Source: Methanobacteriaceae archaeon (GTDB lineage Archaea > Methanobacteriota > Methanobacteria > Methanobacteriales > Methanobacteriaceae). From it: 64,000 nt of DNA. A model generated the notes under the pieces. The model was not told the origin of the DNA, did not search any database, and saw only the letters and a program-made list of their open reading frames with translations. Of the stretch, positions 19,421 to 29,254 are shown piece after piece. The translations under genes were made by a program, and so were the position numbers. Location of the stretch: assembly GCA_030656015.1 (NCBI GenBank), contig JAUSNX010000004.1, positions 496,001 to 560,000 of the forward strand. The letters are read 5' to 3'. Numbering within the stretch: position 1 is the stretch's first letter; each line of letters begins with the position of its first letter.

Positions 19421-20122
19421 ATGAAAAACAATCCCTCATGGTACTTTAGCGAAAAACAAATTGGAGTAGATTATTCAGACTCTGAAATCACCAAAAAATA
19501 CGATAATCAGCACCAAAAGTTCAGGGATTTCCAGGCCGAAGCAGAAGATATGGTAGGGAAGTTAGAAATAACCGAAGAAGATGTAGTGCTTGATTTTGGT
19601 TGTGGGACTGGTGAAATTGCCCTAAATCTGGCCCAATATTCTAAAAAAGTTATCGGTGTAGATTTATCTCCAGAAATGCTAAATATTTTAAAAACAAAAG
19701 CCGAAAAGCAGAATATTACCAATATTGAAATCCATTGTGGCGGATTTTTAACTTATTCACACGAAGGAGAAGCTGTGGATAAAATAGTTTCCAAATTCGC
19801 CCTACACCACCTTCCTGATTTCTGGAAATCCATAGCCTTGCTTAAGATGGCCAACATTTTAAAGGCCGACGGAAAACTTTATTATTCCGATTTGGTATTT
19901 ACATTTGATCCTGAAGACCATGAAAATGTCATTAATAGTATTATTGAAGATCTTCGTTGTGCAGCTGGAGACTCCATGGCCCATGAAACTTTAATCCATA
20001 TTAAAGAGGAATTCAGTACCTATGACTGGATTATGGATGGTTTATTTGAAAAAACAGGTTTTTCAATTAACTCAAAAATAATAGAAGGAAATTTTTTAAC
20101 ATATATTTGTTCTAAAAAATGA
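19421..20122 (+). CDS. Class I SAM-dependent methyltransferase
   Basis: A 233-residue Rossmann-fold methyltransferase. The SAM-binding motif I reads VLDFGCGTGEIALNLA (residues about 57-72), followed by the acidic end of beta2 in VIGVDLSPEMLNIL and the post-motif FALHHLPDFWKS. The C-terminal part is typical of small-molecule methyltransferases of the Methyltransf_11/25 type. The substrate cannot be told. A weak AAGGAATATT site precedes the ATG. It is a monocistronic gene. Confidence 0.88.
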   Translation: MKNNPSWYFSEKQIGVDYSDSEITKKYDNQHQKFRDFQAEAEDMVGKLEITEEDVVLDFGCGTGEIALNLAQYSKKVIGVDLSPEMLNILKTKAEKQNITNIEIHCGGFLTYSHEGEAVDKIVSKFALHHLPDFWKSIALLKMANILKADGKLYYSDLVFTFDPEDHENVINSIIEDLRCAAGDSMAHETLIHIKEEFSTYDWIMDGLFEKTGFSINSKIIEGNFLTYICSKK

Positions 20123-20381
20123 ATTATTAATAATTCAGAACTTTTCAAATAGTTTTTATGGGTGGAGAAAAATACTATTATTTTAACTATTTCACCCAAA
20201 AGTTTATTACTCTTTAAAATAAAAGTTAAATCTCTATTTTACTTCAGGATGCTAATTAATTTAACTCCTTTTTATTAAAATAATGCTTTTATTGCAGTTA
20301 AATATCAAACTACGCATTAATATATTCATTCATAATATAAAAATACCATATGATTAATAATATACTATTATGGAGAAAATA

Positions 20382-21764
20382 ATGAGTTCTAATGAAAATC
20401 CCACCAGTGATATGGATCAACGAATCTCCACTATAACTGGAGACCCTAAAAAAGCCATACGTATGCTTTCAGTTCCTATGATTATTTCCATGCTCTTAAT
20501 CATGGCTTATAATTTAGCAGACAGTATATGGGTAGCTGGTTTAGGGCCTAATGCTCTGGCAGCTCTGGGATTTGTCACCCCACTATTTATGATAGTCATG
20601 GGACTGGGTAATGGCCTGGGGGCAGGAGCAGCATCATTAATTTCCCGTTGTATAGGTGCAAAGAATAAAAAAGGTGCAGATAATGCTGCCACACACTCCA
20701 TAATTCTCACCATAGTGATTTCAGTATTTTTAACTGCAGTTCTCTTAATATTTCTCCCCAGTATTCTTCTGGCCATGGGGGTAGGTGAAACCCTGGATCT
20801 GGCCATTCAGTACGGGCAGGTCATATTTGGAGGTTTAATATTCATCATATTTTCCAGTGTAGCATCTGGTATTTTAAGGGCAGAAGGAGATGCAAGAAGA
20901 CCCATGTATGCCATGGCCGCCACTGCCATCTTAAATATAATTATAGACCCCATATTTATCTATTATTTTGGATGGGGAGTTAGTGGGGCTGCCTGGGCTA
21001 CGGTTCTCTCCTCTGGCCTCTCCTGTATCTTTATGATCTACTGGTTACTTCTAAAAAGAGATACTTATGTTTCTTTTTCCAGGAAAGATTTCCAAGCAAG
21101 CTGGAAAGTAGTAAAAAATATTTTGGCCGTTGGTCTACCCGCCAGTGCCGAGTCATTTGTAATGTCAATTTTAGGCATAGTATTAAATTTAGTCCTGGTC
21201 ATGACCGGCGGAGCCGAGGCAGTGGCCGTTTATACTGCCGGATGGAGAGTAGTGATGATGGCCATGATTCCACCCATAGGGATTGGAACTGCAGCCATAA
21301 CTGTTTCTGGAGTAGCATACGGCTCTAGAAAATACGGAAATCTTACTAAAACCCTCCATTACTCAGCCAAATTAGGGGTGGGAATTGCTTTAGTCACAAG
21401 TGTCCTCACCTATATCTTTGCTCAAAATATTGCCAGCATATTTGCCTATTCCTCCCAGAGTGCTTTCATGGCCCCAGATATTGCTGCGTTCTTACAGGTG
21501 ATGTGCCTGTTCTATATAACAGTTCCCCTGGGGATCACTGCCAGTTCAGTTTTCCAAGGTATGGGAAAAGGAATTACTTCACTGATACTTACCGTGCTAC
21601 GAGAAGTAGTTTTCATTTCATTCTTTGCATATCTATTTGCTTTTGTATTAAATATGGGATCTCAAGGAGTATGGTGGGCAATAGTTGTGGGTGGAGGTTT
21701 GGGATGTATTGTGGCCTATCTATGGGCCAATTATTACATCAAAGGCCTTAAAAAGAATTATTAA
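20382..21764 (+). CDS. MATE family efflux transporter
   Basis: A 460-residue protein with twelve predicted transmembrane segments in two halves. The MATE features are the early motif [29 protein letters not shown] in helix 1-2, and [20 protein letters not shown]. Such proteins export cationic drugs or metabolites in exchange for Na+ or H+. I prefer the ATG at 20382 over the in-frame ATG at 20370 because GGAG lies 6 bases before it, between the two codons. The substrate is unknown, and no adjacent regulator is seen. Confidence 0.92.
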   Translation: MSSNENPTSDMDQRISTITGDPKKAIRMLSVPMIISMLLIMAYNLADSIWVAGLGPNALAALGFVTPLFMIVMGLGNGLGAGAASLISRCIGAKNKKGADNAATHSIILTIVISVFLTAVLLIFLPSILLAMGVGETLDLAIQYGQVIFGGLIFIIFSSVASGILRAEGDARRPMYAMAATAILNIIIDPIFIYYFGWGVSGAAWATVLSSGLSCIFMIYWLLLKRDTYVSFSRKDFQASWKVVKNILAVGLPASAESFVMSILGIVLNLVLVMTGGAEAVAVYTAGWRVVMMAMIPPIGIGTAAITVSGVAYGSRKYGNLTKTLHYSAKLGVGIALVTSVLTYIFAQNIASIFAYSSQSAFMAPDIAAFLQVMCLFYITVPLGITASSVFQGMGKGITSLILTVLREVVFISFFAYLFAFVLNMGSQGVWWAIVVGGGLGCIVAYLWANYYIKGLKKNY

Positions 21765-21960
21765 AATTAGTGGATTTGGATTAGTAGTTTCAATAATATA
21801 TGAAAATCAGGCCTAGATTAAACTCCCAAATAGCCCATATTGCAAAATTTTGAATTCTAACCACTTTCAGATAATATCGTTAAAAGCTAATCTGACAAGA
21901 GTTAATAATAATTTAATTATTTTATCCATTAATTATAATTAACAAACTAATCAAAATCTT

Positions 21961-21969
21961 TTTATAATA
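21961..21969 (+). promoter_or_regulatory. Box A promoter of tRNA-Ser(GGA)
   Basis: TTTATAATA about 30 bases before the tRNA 5' end, matching the archaeal box A position. Confidence 0.5.
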
Positions 21970-21998
21970 TGAACCCAAACCTTAATAAGCTGTTCTAT

Positions 21999-22083
<85 letters not shown>

Positions 22084-22394
22084 CTCAATTCTTTAAAAAA
22101 CAGATCGGCCAATTTATTAATTCTGATTTTTAAATTTATTCTATTTCATCAACTATTTTATAAATTTTTTTAGAACTTTGATTGATACTCTATTTCTTTA
22201 AATGTAATCTAGAAATCAGTTCAATTTCCCTATTTAATTCTAGATCATCATCTTATCGGTTAAGGGGATATGATTAAATCATGTATTTATAGAAATAATA
22301 AATAAACAGCAAATATTATTTAAAGTTCAGAACAGGAAAAGACTTTTATTCTGGAAATAAGGCCTATTTTACATAAGTGTTTAATAAAAAGAAG
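22084..22394. other. Gene-free spacer between two tRNA-Ser genes
   Basis: About 310 AT-rich bases. A small palindrome, ATGATTAAATCAT, sits near 22270, and a T-rich tract after 22150 could be a tRNA terminator. I see no coding frame or RNA fold. Confidence 0.5.
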
Positions 22395-22403
22395 TTTAAT
22401 ATT
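22395..22403 (+). promoter_or_regulatory. Box A promoter of tRNA-Ser(CGA)
   Basis: TTTAATATT about 25 bases before the tRNA start, a plausible box A. Confidence 0.4.
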
Positions 22404-22423
22404 GAATTATCAATTTCTAAATT

Positions 22424-22508
22424 GCCGAGATAGTCTAGTCTGGTAAGGCGCAGGATTCGAAATCCTGTGAGCATTCGCTCTCCCTGGGTTCAAATCCCGG
22501 TCTCGGCG
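22424..22508 (+). tRNA. tRNA-Ser (anticodon CGA)
   Basis: An 85-base class II tRNA. The acceptor arms GCCGAGA and TCTCGGC pair, the anticodon stem is CAGGA/TCCTG around TT-CGA-AA, the variable arm is long (GAGCATTCGCTC), and the T loop is TTCAAAT. The discriminator is G and CCA is not encoded. It reads UCG. It shares the D-arm region with the GGA isoacceptor 340 bases upstream, suggesting an old duplication. Confidence 0.95.
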
Positions 22509-22633
22509 TCTAAATTTTTTTATATAATTTATTTTTTTGGAATGGATTAAAATATTAAAATCCATTTCACTAATTAAAAATAGTCATGGCCCTGCACCTC
22601 AGGATTTATTAGATTTCCGGGATAATTTATGAC

Positions 22634-23842
22634 TCAGTGATAGAAAAGCTTTATAAGAGGCATAGCCACGTTCCCCATAAATTTTACTTTGTATTTAAAT
22701 CCTCTTCCTTCAAGTTCCTCTGAAACATCCCCTAAAAGTTCAGGAATGTCTAGTTTTTGCGGACACATCTTCACACACTTTCCACAGTTAATACAAAGCC
22801 CTGCATGCGATTCATCTCCGCCAAATATGCCTCCAAAACGTTGTAAATACATAAAAGACGCTCCTCTTTTTTTAAACATGTATTTGTAATTATATATGCT
22901 GAAACATTCAGGTATATCCACTCCCACCGGGCATGGCATACAGTAACCACAAGAAGTACAGTCAATTTTCATGAGATTTCCATAAACTCCTTTAACTTCA
23001 TCATAGAGTTTTAGATCATCTGCAGTTATTGAATCTGATAGTGTGTCTTTTGCAACCTTAATATTCTCTTTAAGTTGATCTAATTCCCCCATTCCAGAAA
23101 CTACACATGTAACTTCTGGATGGTTTAAAACCCATCTCAAAGCCCATTCTGCTGCACTTCTCTTAATATCAGCTTTTTCCCATATTTTTTGCGCATCTTC
23201 AGGTACATCTCCCGCGAGAATACCTCCTTTTAATGGTTCCATAATGAATACTGCAATTCCCTTGGAGTATGCATATTTAACACCTTCAATTCCGGCCTGA
23301 TTTTTTTCATCTAAATAATTGTACTGAATTAAGCACGCGTCCCAGTTGTAAGCATCTACAATTTCTTTAAAGACTTCGCTATTGTCATGGAAAGAAAATC
23401 CAATATTTTTTATTTTACCTTTTGCACGGGCATCTTCTAAAAATTCCAGAACTCCCAGATCTTTAAGTTTTTCGAAACTGTCTTTACCCAGCGCATGGAT
23501 TAGATAATAATCAATATAGTCAGTCTGAAGCTTTTCAAGTTGTATTTCCAGATATTTTTCCATGTCTTCATATTTATTAATAAACCATGACGGCATTTTA
23601 GTGCAGAGCTTCACCTTTTCCCGGTATCCGTCTTTCAGGATTTCTCCTAAAAATGATTCACTTGCACCTCCGTGATAGAGAAATGCAGTGTCAATAAAAT
23701 TTATTCCATTGTCTATCCCATGATAAATCAGTTCTTTTGCACTTTCTTTATCAATTCGACCTGTTTTAGTTGGAAGCCTCATAGCACCGAATCCAAGTGC
23801 TGAAATTTCATCATTGTTTCTTTCAATGTTCCTATATTGCAT
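22634..23842 (-). CDS. Aldo/keto reductase with C-terminal ferredoxin-type domain
   Basis: A 402-residue protein. Residues 1-275 form an aldo/keto reductase barrel: the N-terminal [14 protein letters not shown], the catalytic-type [17 protein letters not shown] (Asp and Tyr), and the Lys in KLCTKMPSW. The C terminus has [19 protein letters not shown] (about residue 293) and [19 protein letters not shown], suggesting two [4Fe-4S] clusters. The layout fits the family of iron-sulfur aldo/keto reductases common in methanogens. The substrate is unknown. It lies 12 bases after a frameshifted paralogue on the same strand and is probably in one operon with it. Confidence 0.92.
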   Translation of the reverse strand: MQYRNIERNNDEISALGFGAMRLPTKTGRIDKESAKELIYHGIDNGINFIDTAFLYHGGASESFLGEILKDGYREKVKLCTKMPSWFINKYEDMEKYLEIQLEKLQTDYIDYYLIHALGKDSFEKLKDLGVLEFLEDARAKGKIKNIGFSFHDNSEVFKEIVDAYNWDACLIQYNYLDEKNQAGIEGVKYAYSKGIAVFIMEPLKGGILAGDVPEDAQKIWEKADIKRSAAEWALRWVLNHPEVTCVVSGMGELDQLKENIKVAKDTLSDSITADDLKLYDEVKGVYGNLMKIDCTSCGYCMPCPVGVDIPECFSIYNYKYMFKKRGASFMYLQRFGGIFGGDESHAGLCINCGKCVKMCPQKLDIPELLGDVSEELEGRGFKYKVKFMGNVAMPLIKLFYH

Positions 23843-23854
23843 TGTATCAGCCTG

Positions 23855-25077
23855 TTAATTGTCTTTACTTATTTTCTTTGCTTTTCTTCCCATTATTCTT
23901 CCATTAATCGCCAGGTAAAATTTGAATACTGGAGGCACGACTTTTGTTAAAACACCTTCCATATCCCCCGATACATCATCTAAAAGATCCATAATAGGTA
24001 AATCCTGAGGGCAGTGTTTTTCACATTTTCCACATTTTATACACTTAGATGCATAAGCACCTTCATGGAAAACTCCTAGACCCAAAGCATATTGCAATTG
24101 GTTCATTCTTTTATTTCCAAAGATATATGTGCTGTCGTAGAATTCAAAACACCGAGCTATATCTACTCCTGCAGGGCAGGGCATACAATACTGACATCCG
24201 GTACATCCTATTTTCATCAGATCCCTATATTTATCTCTAACTTTTTCCACCAACTCTAATTCTTCTGATTTTAAAGAATTAGGTAATGCTTCATCTGCAA
24301 TTCGAAGATTTTCTTTTATATGTTCTTCTTCATTCATCCCTGAAAGTACACATGTAACTTCTGGATGATTTAAAATCCATCGTAAGGCCCATTCTGCAGG
24401 TGTTCTTTTTATTTCCGCTTGATTCCAGATATCTTCCACTTCCGAGGGTATGTTTTTTGTCAAATTGCCTCCTCTAAATGGTTCCATAATTATTATTCCC
24501 AGTCCTTTCTCTGCTGCATATTCTAAACCTTCTTTTCCTGCTTGATTTTTTTCATCAAGATAATTATATTGAATCATGCAAAAATCCCATCATATGCATC
24601 CACAATTTCTTTAAAAAGTTCTTTATCTCCGTGGAATGAAAATCCTGCATTGATTATTTTCCCCTCAGATTTTAATCTATCCAGAAATTCCAGTGCCCCA
24701 AATTTCAGCATTTTTTCCCATCCAGGATGATTAAGGCCGTGTAACATGTAATAATCAATATAATTGATATTAAAATTCTCCAGCTGGACTTTAAAAATAT
24801 TCTCCATGTCTTCTGCCTTATTTACATTCCACGGTGGAAGTTTCGTTGCAATTTTAACCTTTTCTCGGTATCCATCACCAAGTGCTCTACCAACCAATGG
24901 TTCATTCATGTATGCTATGGCCGTATCAATGTAGTTAACACCATGATCTATAGCATATCTGATCTGTTCTGTAGCCCTTTTTTCATCTGCCCTACCATTA
25001 TTGGTTGGCAATCTCATTGCACCAAAACCTAAAACAGAAAGTTCATCACCATTTTTTTCTATTTCACGATATAACAT
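23855..25077 (-). pseudogene. Frameshifted aldo/keto reductase-ferredoxin paralogue
   Basis: Two frames, 24574-25077 and 23855-24577, together make one protein like the intact reductase beside it. The first ends [13 protein letters not shown] where the paralogue has [16 protein letters not shown]. The second resumes at [14 protein letters not shown], exactly the next residues. One extra T near 24589-24591 (GATTGG instead of GATGG on the minus strand) would restore a full-length protein with both cysteine clusters (CTGCQYCMPCPAGVD, CIKCGKCEKHCP). It is a genuine single-base deletion, a sequencing error, or less likely a programmed shift. Everything else in the gene looks intact, so the event is recent. 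Confidence 0.85.
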
Positions 25078-25136
25078 TCCATTACCTCTTTTAACGTAGA
25101 TTGACTTGTTAGTTGAATATTATAATAAAATATTTA

Positions 25137-25697
25137 TTACCTCGAAATTCCATCCCAAAAAAGATCAAAAGCCTGTTCTTTAATGTTAGAACTTGCTTTT
25201 TCTGGATATTTTTCAATATGTCCTACTGTAGCCACGATACTGCCCCATAAAAAATCCACAATCAATTCATAAGAAACATTTTTAATTTCATGTTTTTTCA
25301 AACCTACAGCATATGCTTCTAAGGCCATTTCTAAGCGATTTTCAATCTCTTCTTTGGTTAAAGAAGTTATATATGGAGAACAGTGAAAACTAAGAATAAA
25401 TTGAAACATTTCTGGTTTTTTTATTCCAAAATCAACCAGGGATATCCATAAATATTTTATATTTTCCTTAAATGACTTTTTACTGTTGTAATGGCCAGCA
25501 ATTTCACCTACCATCGACTCTTTTGAATAAAGATATAATCTGTTGATTAACTCTTCTTTGGTTTTAAAATAGTGAAATAATGTTCCTGTGGCCACACCCG
25601 CAGATTTTGCAATTACTGCAGTTGATGTTCCATGAAATCCATTCTCTACAAATAGTTTTAATGATGCATTCAGAATTCGCAGCTCTTTTTCCTTCAA
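25137..25697 (-). CDS. TetR family transcriptional regulator
   Basis: A 186-residue TetR-type repressor. The N-terminal helix-turn-helix reads ILNASLKLFVENGFHGTSTA, then VAKSAGVATGTLFHYFKTKEELINRLY (the second stretch is shortened from the sequence). The C-terminal ligand domain (residues about 70-186) is divergent, as usual. It lies upstream of and on the same strand as the two aldo/keto reductase genes, which makes them the natural targets. A palindrome at 25739-25752 in its own upstream region is a candidate operator. The ligand is unknown. Confidence 0.9.
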   Translation of the reverse strand: MKEKELRILNASLKLFVENGFHGTSTAVIAKSAGVATGTLFHYFKTKEELINRLYLYSKESMVGEIAGHYNSKKSFKENIKYLWISLVDFGIKKPEMFQFILSFHCSPYITSLTKEEIENRLEMALEAYAVGLKKHEIKNVSYELIVDFLWGSIVATVGHIEKYPEKASSNIKEQAFDLFWDGISR

Positions 25698-25738
25698 ATT
25701 TTCACCTTATAATAGATAATTCATTCAAATTAATATAG

Positions 25739-25752
25739 ACTGATTAGTCAGT
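25739..25752. promoter_or_regulatory. Palindrome, likely TetR autoregulatory operator
   Basis: ACTGA-TTAG-TCAGT, a perfect 5-bp inverted repeat with a 4-base centre about 42 bases upstream of the TetR start codon, beside an AT-rich promoter. Its size and position suit a TetR dimer. Confidence 0.5.
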
Positions 25753-25921
25753 TTAGTATTTATATTTATTTATTTATTTAAAAATTTTGAAAATAGAATT
25801 ACTTACTTGAAATACTTTTCATGTACTCTTCCACAAAATAGTTCATGAACCTTATAGCAATATTATGAATAATTAATTAGAAAATTACAATCCATTATTA
25901 ACTAAAATAGGGAATCCTACA

Positions 25922-26395
25922 ATGAAAATAGAGAAAAAAACAGTTCCAGAGCATCAAGTAGCATTTATTTATCAAATTGGTAGTTATGATAAAATTCCAG
26001 GCTGTTTAGGGGCTGTAATTGAATGGCTAGTAAAAAATGGCCTGGAACCAAAGTATCCAGTCTATGGACTATATTATAATTCTCCCTTAGAAGTGACTCC
26101 TGATGAATTAGAATGGGAAGTAGGGGCTGGGTTTGAAGGAAAAATAGAGGAAGAAAGTCTAAAAGATTTAGATAATGAAGAAGTTCACTTACAGACAATT
26201 TCCGAACATCAAGTAGTTTCCACAGTATTTAAAGGACCATATGGTGAAGCATCATCAGTTTATGTGGATTTATACGAATACACGATCCAGAATAATCTAA
26301 AAATAGTGGGCCCCGTCAAAGAAATATATTTAAACAGCCCAGAAATGGCCTCGGCAGAAGAATTGCTAACCGAAGTCCAATTTCCAGTAATTTAA
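25922..26395 (+). CDS. GyrI-like effector-binding domain protein (copy 1)
   Basis: A 157-residue stand-alone GyrI-like/AraC effector-binding domain. Family marks are the repeated halves with HQVAFIYQIGSYDKIPGC and VFKGPYGEASSVYVDLYEYT, the phrases VYGLYYNSP and EIYLNSP, and the closing LLTEVQFPVI. The fold is a beta-alpha-beta SHS2 duplication that binds small lipophilic molecules. Without a DNA-binding domain it probably acts as a ligand carrier, sequestering protein or hydrolase. It is divergent from the TetR gene, which may matter for regulation. A second copy follows 119 bases later. Confidence 0.88.
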   Translation: MKIEKKTVPEHQVAFIYQIGSYDKIPGCLGAVIEWLVKNGLEPKYPVYGLYYNSPLEVTPDELEWEVGAGFEGKIEEESLKDLDNEEVHLQTISEHQVVSTVFKGPYGEASSVYVDLYEYTIQNNLKIVGPVKEIYLNSPEMASAEELLTEVQFPVI

Positions 26396-26514
26396 GAAAT
26401 AAACTGATTTAAAAATTTGATTTGTTAAGATAAGAATAATAAAATAAATAATAGATATACTTGATTAATGAGCATTTACAAATTTATAAATAATTATTAT
26501 GTGGAGGTTTTTGA

Positions 26515-26973
26515 ATGGAGATAACAGAGAAAAAATTTGAAGAAACCACAGTAGTTTATATAGAATGTAAAGGCAGTTATCTAAAAATTCCCGATTACAT
26601 GCAGGAGTTAGGAATGTGGGTAATGGATAAAGGCCTGGAAATGACTGGCCTAGTATATGGAACTTATTATAACAGTCCAGAAGAAGTTCCTGAAGAAGAA
26701 TTAATATATGAAATAGGTTTTTCAGTTGCCGGAAATATACCTGAAGATGAAAAAATAAAATCTAAGACAATAGCCGAACATATGGTAGTTGCAGCTATAC
26801 ATAAAGGCCCCTATACCCATGTTGGCCCGGTTATTCACGCAGTAGCAGAATATGCAATTTCCAATGGTTACAATATTGTAGGGCCTATTACTGAGATTTA
26901 CTTCAATGATCCCAATGAGGTCGATGAAAACGAACTCTTAACTGAGGTTCAGTTTCCGGTAATGAAAAAATAG
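26515..26973 (+). CDS. GyrI-like effector-binding domain protein (copy 2)
   Basis: A 152-residue GyrI-like protein, paralogous to its upstream neighbour (VYGTYYNSPEEVPEEEL, IHKGPYTHVGPVIHAVAEY, LLTEVQFPVMKK). GTGGAGGTTTTTG gives a good ribosome site before the ATG at 26515. The Glu and aromatic residues that line the ligand pocket in this fold appear conserved, but the ligand cannot be predicted. The adjacent position indicates tandem duplication. Confidence 0.88.
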   Translation: MEITEKKFEETTVVYIECKGSYLKIPDYMQELGMWVMDKGLEMTGLVYGTYYNSPEEVPEEELIYEIGFSVAGNIPEDEKIKSKTIAEHMVVAAIHKGPYTHVGPVIHAVAEYAISNGYNIVGPITEIYFNDPNEVDENELLTEVQFPVMKK

Positions 26974-27210
26974 AATCATGAAATTTCATTAAATAATTTT
27001 TTAATTAAACATCTAATTTTGCTTTTTTCTTATTTTTGACTACTAAAAATTACTTTTAATAAAATCAGAGTATATATTCTAAAAATCATATTTTTTATAA
27101 ATAAGAAAGAACTATAACTAATTATTCAACACAACCATAATTTAAGTTTATAATTTAAAACATTAAAATTAATGAATATATTTTATCAAAGCTAATTGGA
27201 GTGTATTTAA

Positions 27211-27705
27211 ATGATGAAAGTTAATGATGTAAAAATGTATTATGATCAGGCCATGGCATTTTTAGGACAAGAAGAAATAGAAAAATCGTTGGTATTTTTT
27301 GATAAAGCACTTGAAGTGGATGAACAGTATTCTCCAGCCTGGAATAATAAGGGTATAGCTCTTTTAAGTCTTAAAAAGTATCCTGAAGCTTTAGATTGCT
27401 TTGAACATGTTATGGCCCTTAATCCTATGGATAGCATGGTAATATATAACAAAGGCTACGTTCTTTTAATGTTAGAAAGATACCAAGAGTCAGTAGATAC
27501 GCTTGAGCTTTTTTTGAAAAGATATTCACAAAAAGACGATTTCTACAAATTTGGACTCTATCTACAAGCCAAAGGATTTTACAATCTTAAAAACTACGAA
27601 TATGCGGAATTATTGCTTCAAAAGGCAGTTAAAAAAGATAAAAACTTTAAAGAAGCGCAGGAACTCCGAGGTATTGTTTTAAAAGAAAAGAATTCAGCAG
27701 ATTAA
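27211..27705 (+). CDS. Short TPR-repeat protein
   Basis: A 164-residue protein with about four tetratricopeptide repeats, for example AWNNKGIALLSLKKYPEALD and VIYNKGYVLLMLERYQESVD, ending in a charged tail. It is likely a small protein-protein adaptor. GGAG lies 10 bases before the tandem ATGATG start, so either Met could initiate. No partner is evident from its neighbours. Confidence 0.88.
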   Translation: MMKVNDVKMYYDQAMAFLGQEEIEKSLVFFDKALEVDEQYSPAWNNKGIALLSLKKYPEALDCFEHVMALNPMDSMVIYNKGYVLLMLERYQESVDTLELFLKRYSQKDDFYKFGLYLQAKGFYNLKNYEYAELLLQKAVKKDKNFKEAQELRGIVLKEKNSAD

Positions 27706-27818
27706 TATCGTATATATATTAATTAATTTTATTTTTATCACATTATATGTCCAGATTCTTATTTTTATAGATTATATTATCATAATTATGAATTTAAAAA
27801 GATTAAAATCCCTGAAAT

Positions 27819-28220
27819 CTATAAAAAATCAATTTTTTCTCGTTTTATATAGGCCATTCCCTGGAAAATAGCCACCAAATCATCTTTTTCATCAGTTATC
27901 CTAACCGTATAAGATGATAATTTAGGATTTCTGGAAACTTCTTGGGCCTCTGCCAGTAGGATTTTTCCTCTTCCAGCATTCATATAGGATATAGTAGCAT
28001 TTATACCCACGGAAATATTCTCATGTGAATTGGCCGCAGCAGCAAAGGCCATATCAGCCAAGGTGAAAATAGCACCTCCATGGACAATTCCCACACCATT
28101 TAAATGATTTTCTGTGATGTCCATTTTGACTTTAGCCCATCCTTTTTTTATTTCCAGGATTTCTATGCCATTAAACTTGGCAAATTTATCTTTTTGAAAA
28201 TATTTTTTTATTTGCTCCAT
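27819..28220 (-). CDS. PaaI-type hotdog thioesterase
   Basis: A 133-residue hotdog-fold protein of the PaaI/4HBT group. The signature is GVGIVHGGAIFTLADMAFAAAAN (residues about 42-64, shown in part: VHGGAIFTLADMAF), with Asp in the position that activates water in acyl-CoA thioesterases. INATISYMNAGRGKIL is the typical later strand. Likely hydrolyses an acyl- or aryl-CoA; the substrate is unknown. It is monocistronic and convergent with the TPR gene. Confidence 0.88.
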   Translation of the reverse strand: MEQIKKYFQKDKFAKFNGIEILEIKKGWAKVKMDITENHLNGVGIVHGGAIFTLADMAFAAAANSHENISVGINATISYMNAGRGKILLAEAQEVSRNPKLSSYTVRITDEKDDLVAIFQGMAYIKREKIDFL

Positions 28221-28446
28221 TATTAATTCCTCAATAGTTTAAATATAAGATAAAAATTTATTTAAAAAAATTTAATAATTCGATAATTGCAAGTATTTTA
28301 TAATGTAATTTAATATATAACTCCTAAACAATATTAATTATTAAGATTCTAAGAATAATCTATACTGAATACTAATCCAAATATAACTTTATTTTAATTA
28401 TAGCTTAAATTAATTAAATAAATAAGTAAATATATGAGTTGATAAT

Positions 28447-29136
28447 ATGAAAAAGCACGACAACACCACTCCCTACCAATCCGACCTTTATGATGCTCAT
28501 GTGATAAATACACTACCATATTATGATTCATATCATCAGGAAACCATTAATTTAATTAAATCACTGCCTTCACCTCCAGAAATATGGATGGATACCGGTT
28601 GCGGTACTGGTTCTCTAATTGGAAAAGCCTTAAGTGAATTCCCAGATACTCAATTTTTGCTTCTGGATCCTTCCGAAGGAATGCTGGAGAATGCCAGATC
28701 AAAATTATCTGCTCAAAAAGATCGTGTTAAATTTCTTAATCCATCAACAACTCAAGAATTCCAAGAAAAATTAGAAAATAAACCCGATGTGATCACGGCC
28801 ATTCAATGTCACCATTATTTATCATACGAAGATAGGATAAATGCCATTGAAGTTTGTTATGATACTTTAAAAGAAAATGGAACATTTATAACCTTTGAAA
28901 ATATTCGGCCACTCACTAAAAAAGGAATAGGGATCGGAAAAAGTTACTGGAAGAACTTCCAATTGGAACATGGAAAAGATGAAGAAGAAATAGATCAGCA
29001 TTTGGCTAGATTTGATGTTGAATATTTTCCCATAACTATTGAAGACCATCTGGCCGTTTTAAGAGATTCTGGATTTTCCACCGTGGAAGTTTTATGGTAT
29101 TCCTACCTGCAGGCCGGTTTTTATTGTATAAAATAA
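28447..29136 (+). CDS. Class I SAM-dependent methyltransferase
   Basis: A 229-residue Rossmann methyltransferase. Motif I is WMDTGCGTGSLIGKAL (residues about 47-62), and beta2 ends in LLLDPSEGMLENAR. VITAIQCHHYLSYEDR marks motif post-II. The C-terminal half (KSYWKNFQLEHGKDEEEIDQ onward) resembles the tRNA- or small-molecule methyltransferases near Methyltransf_25. Substrate not assignable. It is distinct from the methyltransferase at 19421-20122. A box-A-like AT-rich promoter precedes it. Confidence 0.87.
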   Translation: MKKHDNTTPYQSDLYDAHVINTLPYYDSYHQETINLIKSLPSPPEIWMDTGCGTGSLIGKALSEFPDTQFLLLDPSEGMLENARSKLSAQKDRVKFLNPSTTQEFQEKLENKPDVITAIQCHHYLSYEDRINAIEVCYDTLKENGTFITFENIRPLTKKGIGIGKSYWKNFQLEHGKDEEEIDQHLARFDVEYFPITIEDHLAVLRDSGFSTVEVLWYSYLQAGFYCIK

Positions 29137-29254
29137 AATTAGATCTTTAAAGTCGTTTTAATAAATAAAATTTTTATTTATTTAAATATCTATTAATTGA
29201 AATTTGAATTAATAGTTTAAAATTTGATTTGCAATTAAGAAAGAAGGGACATTC

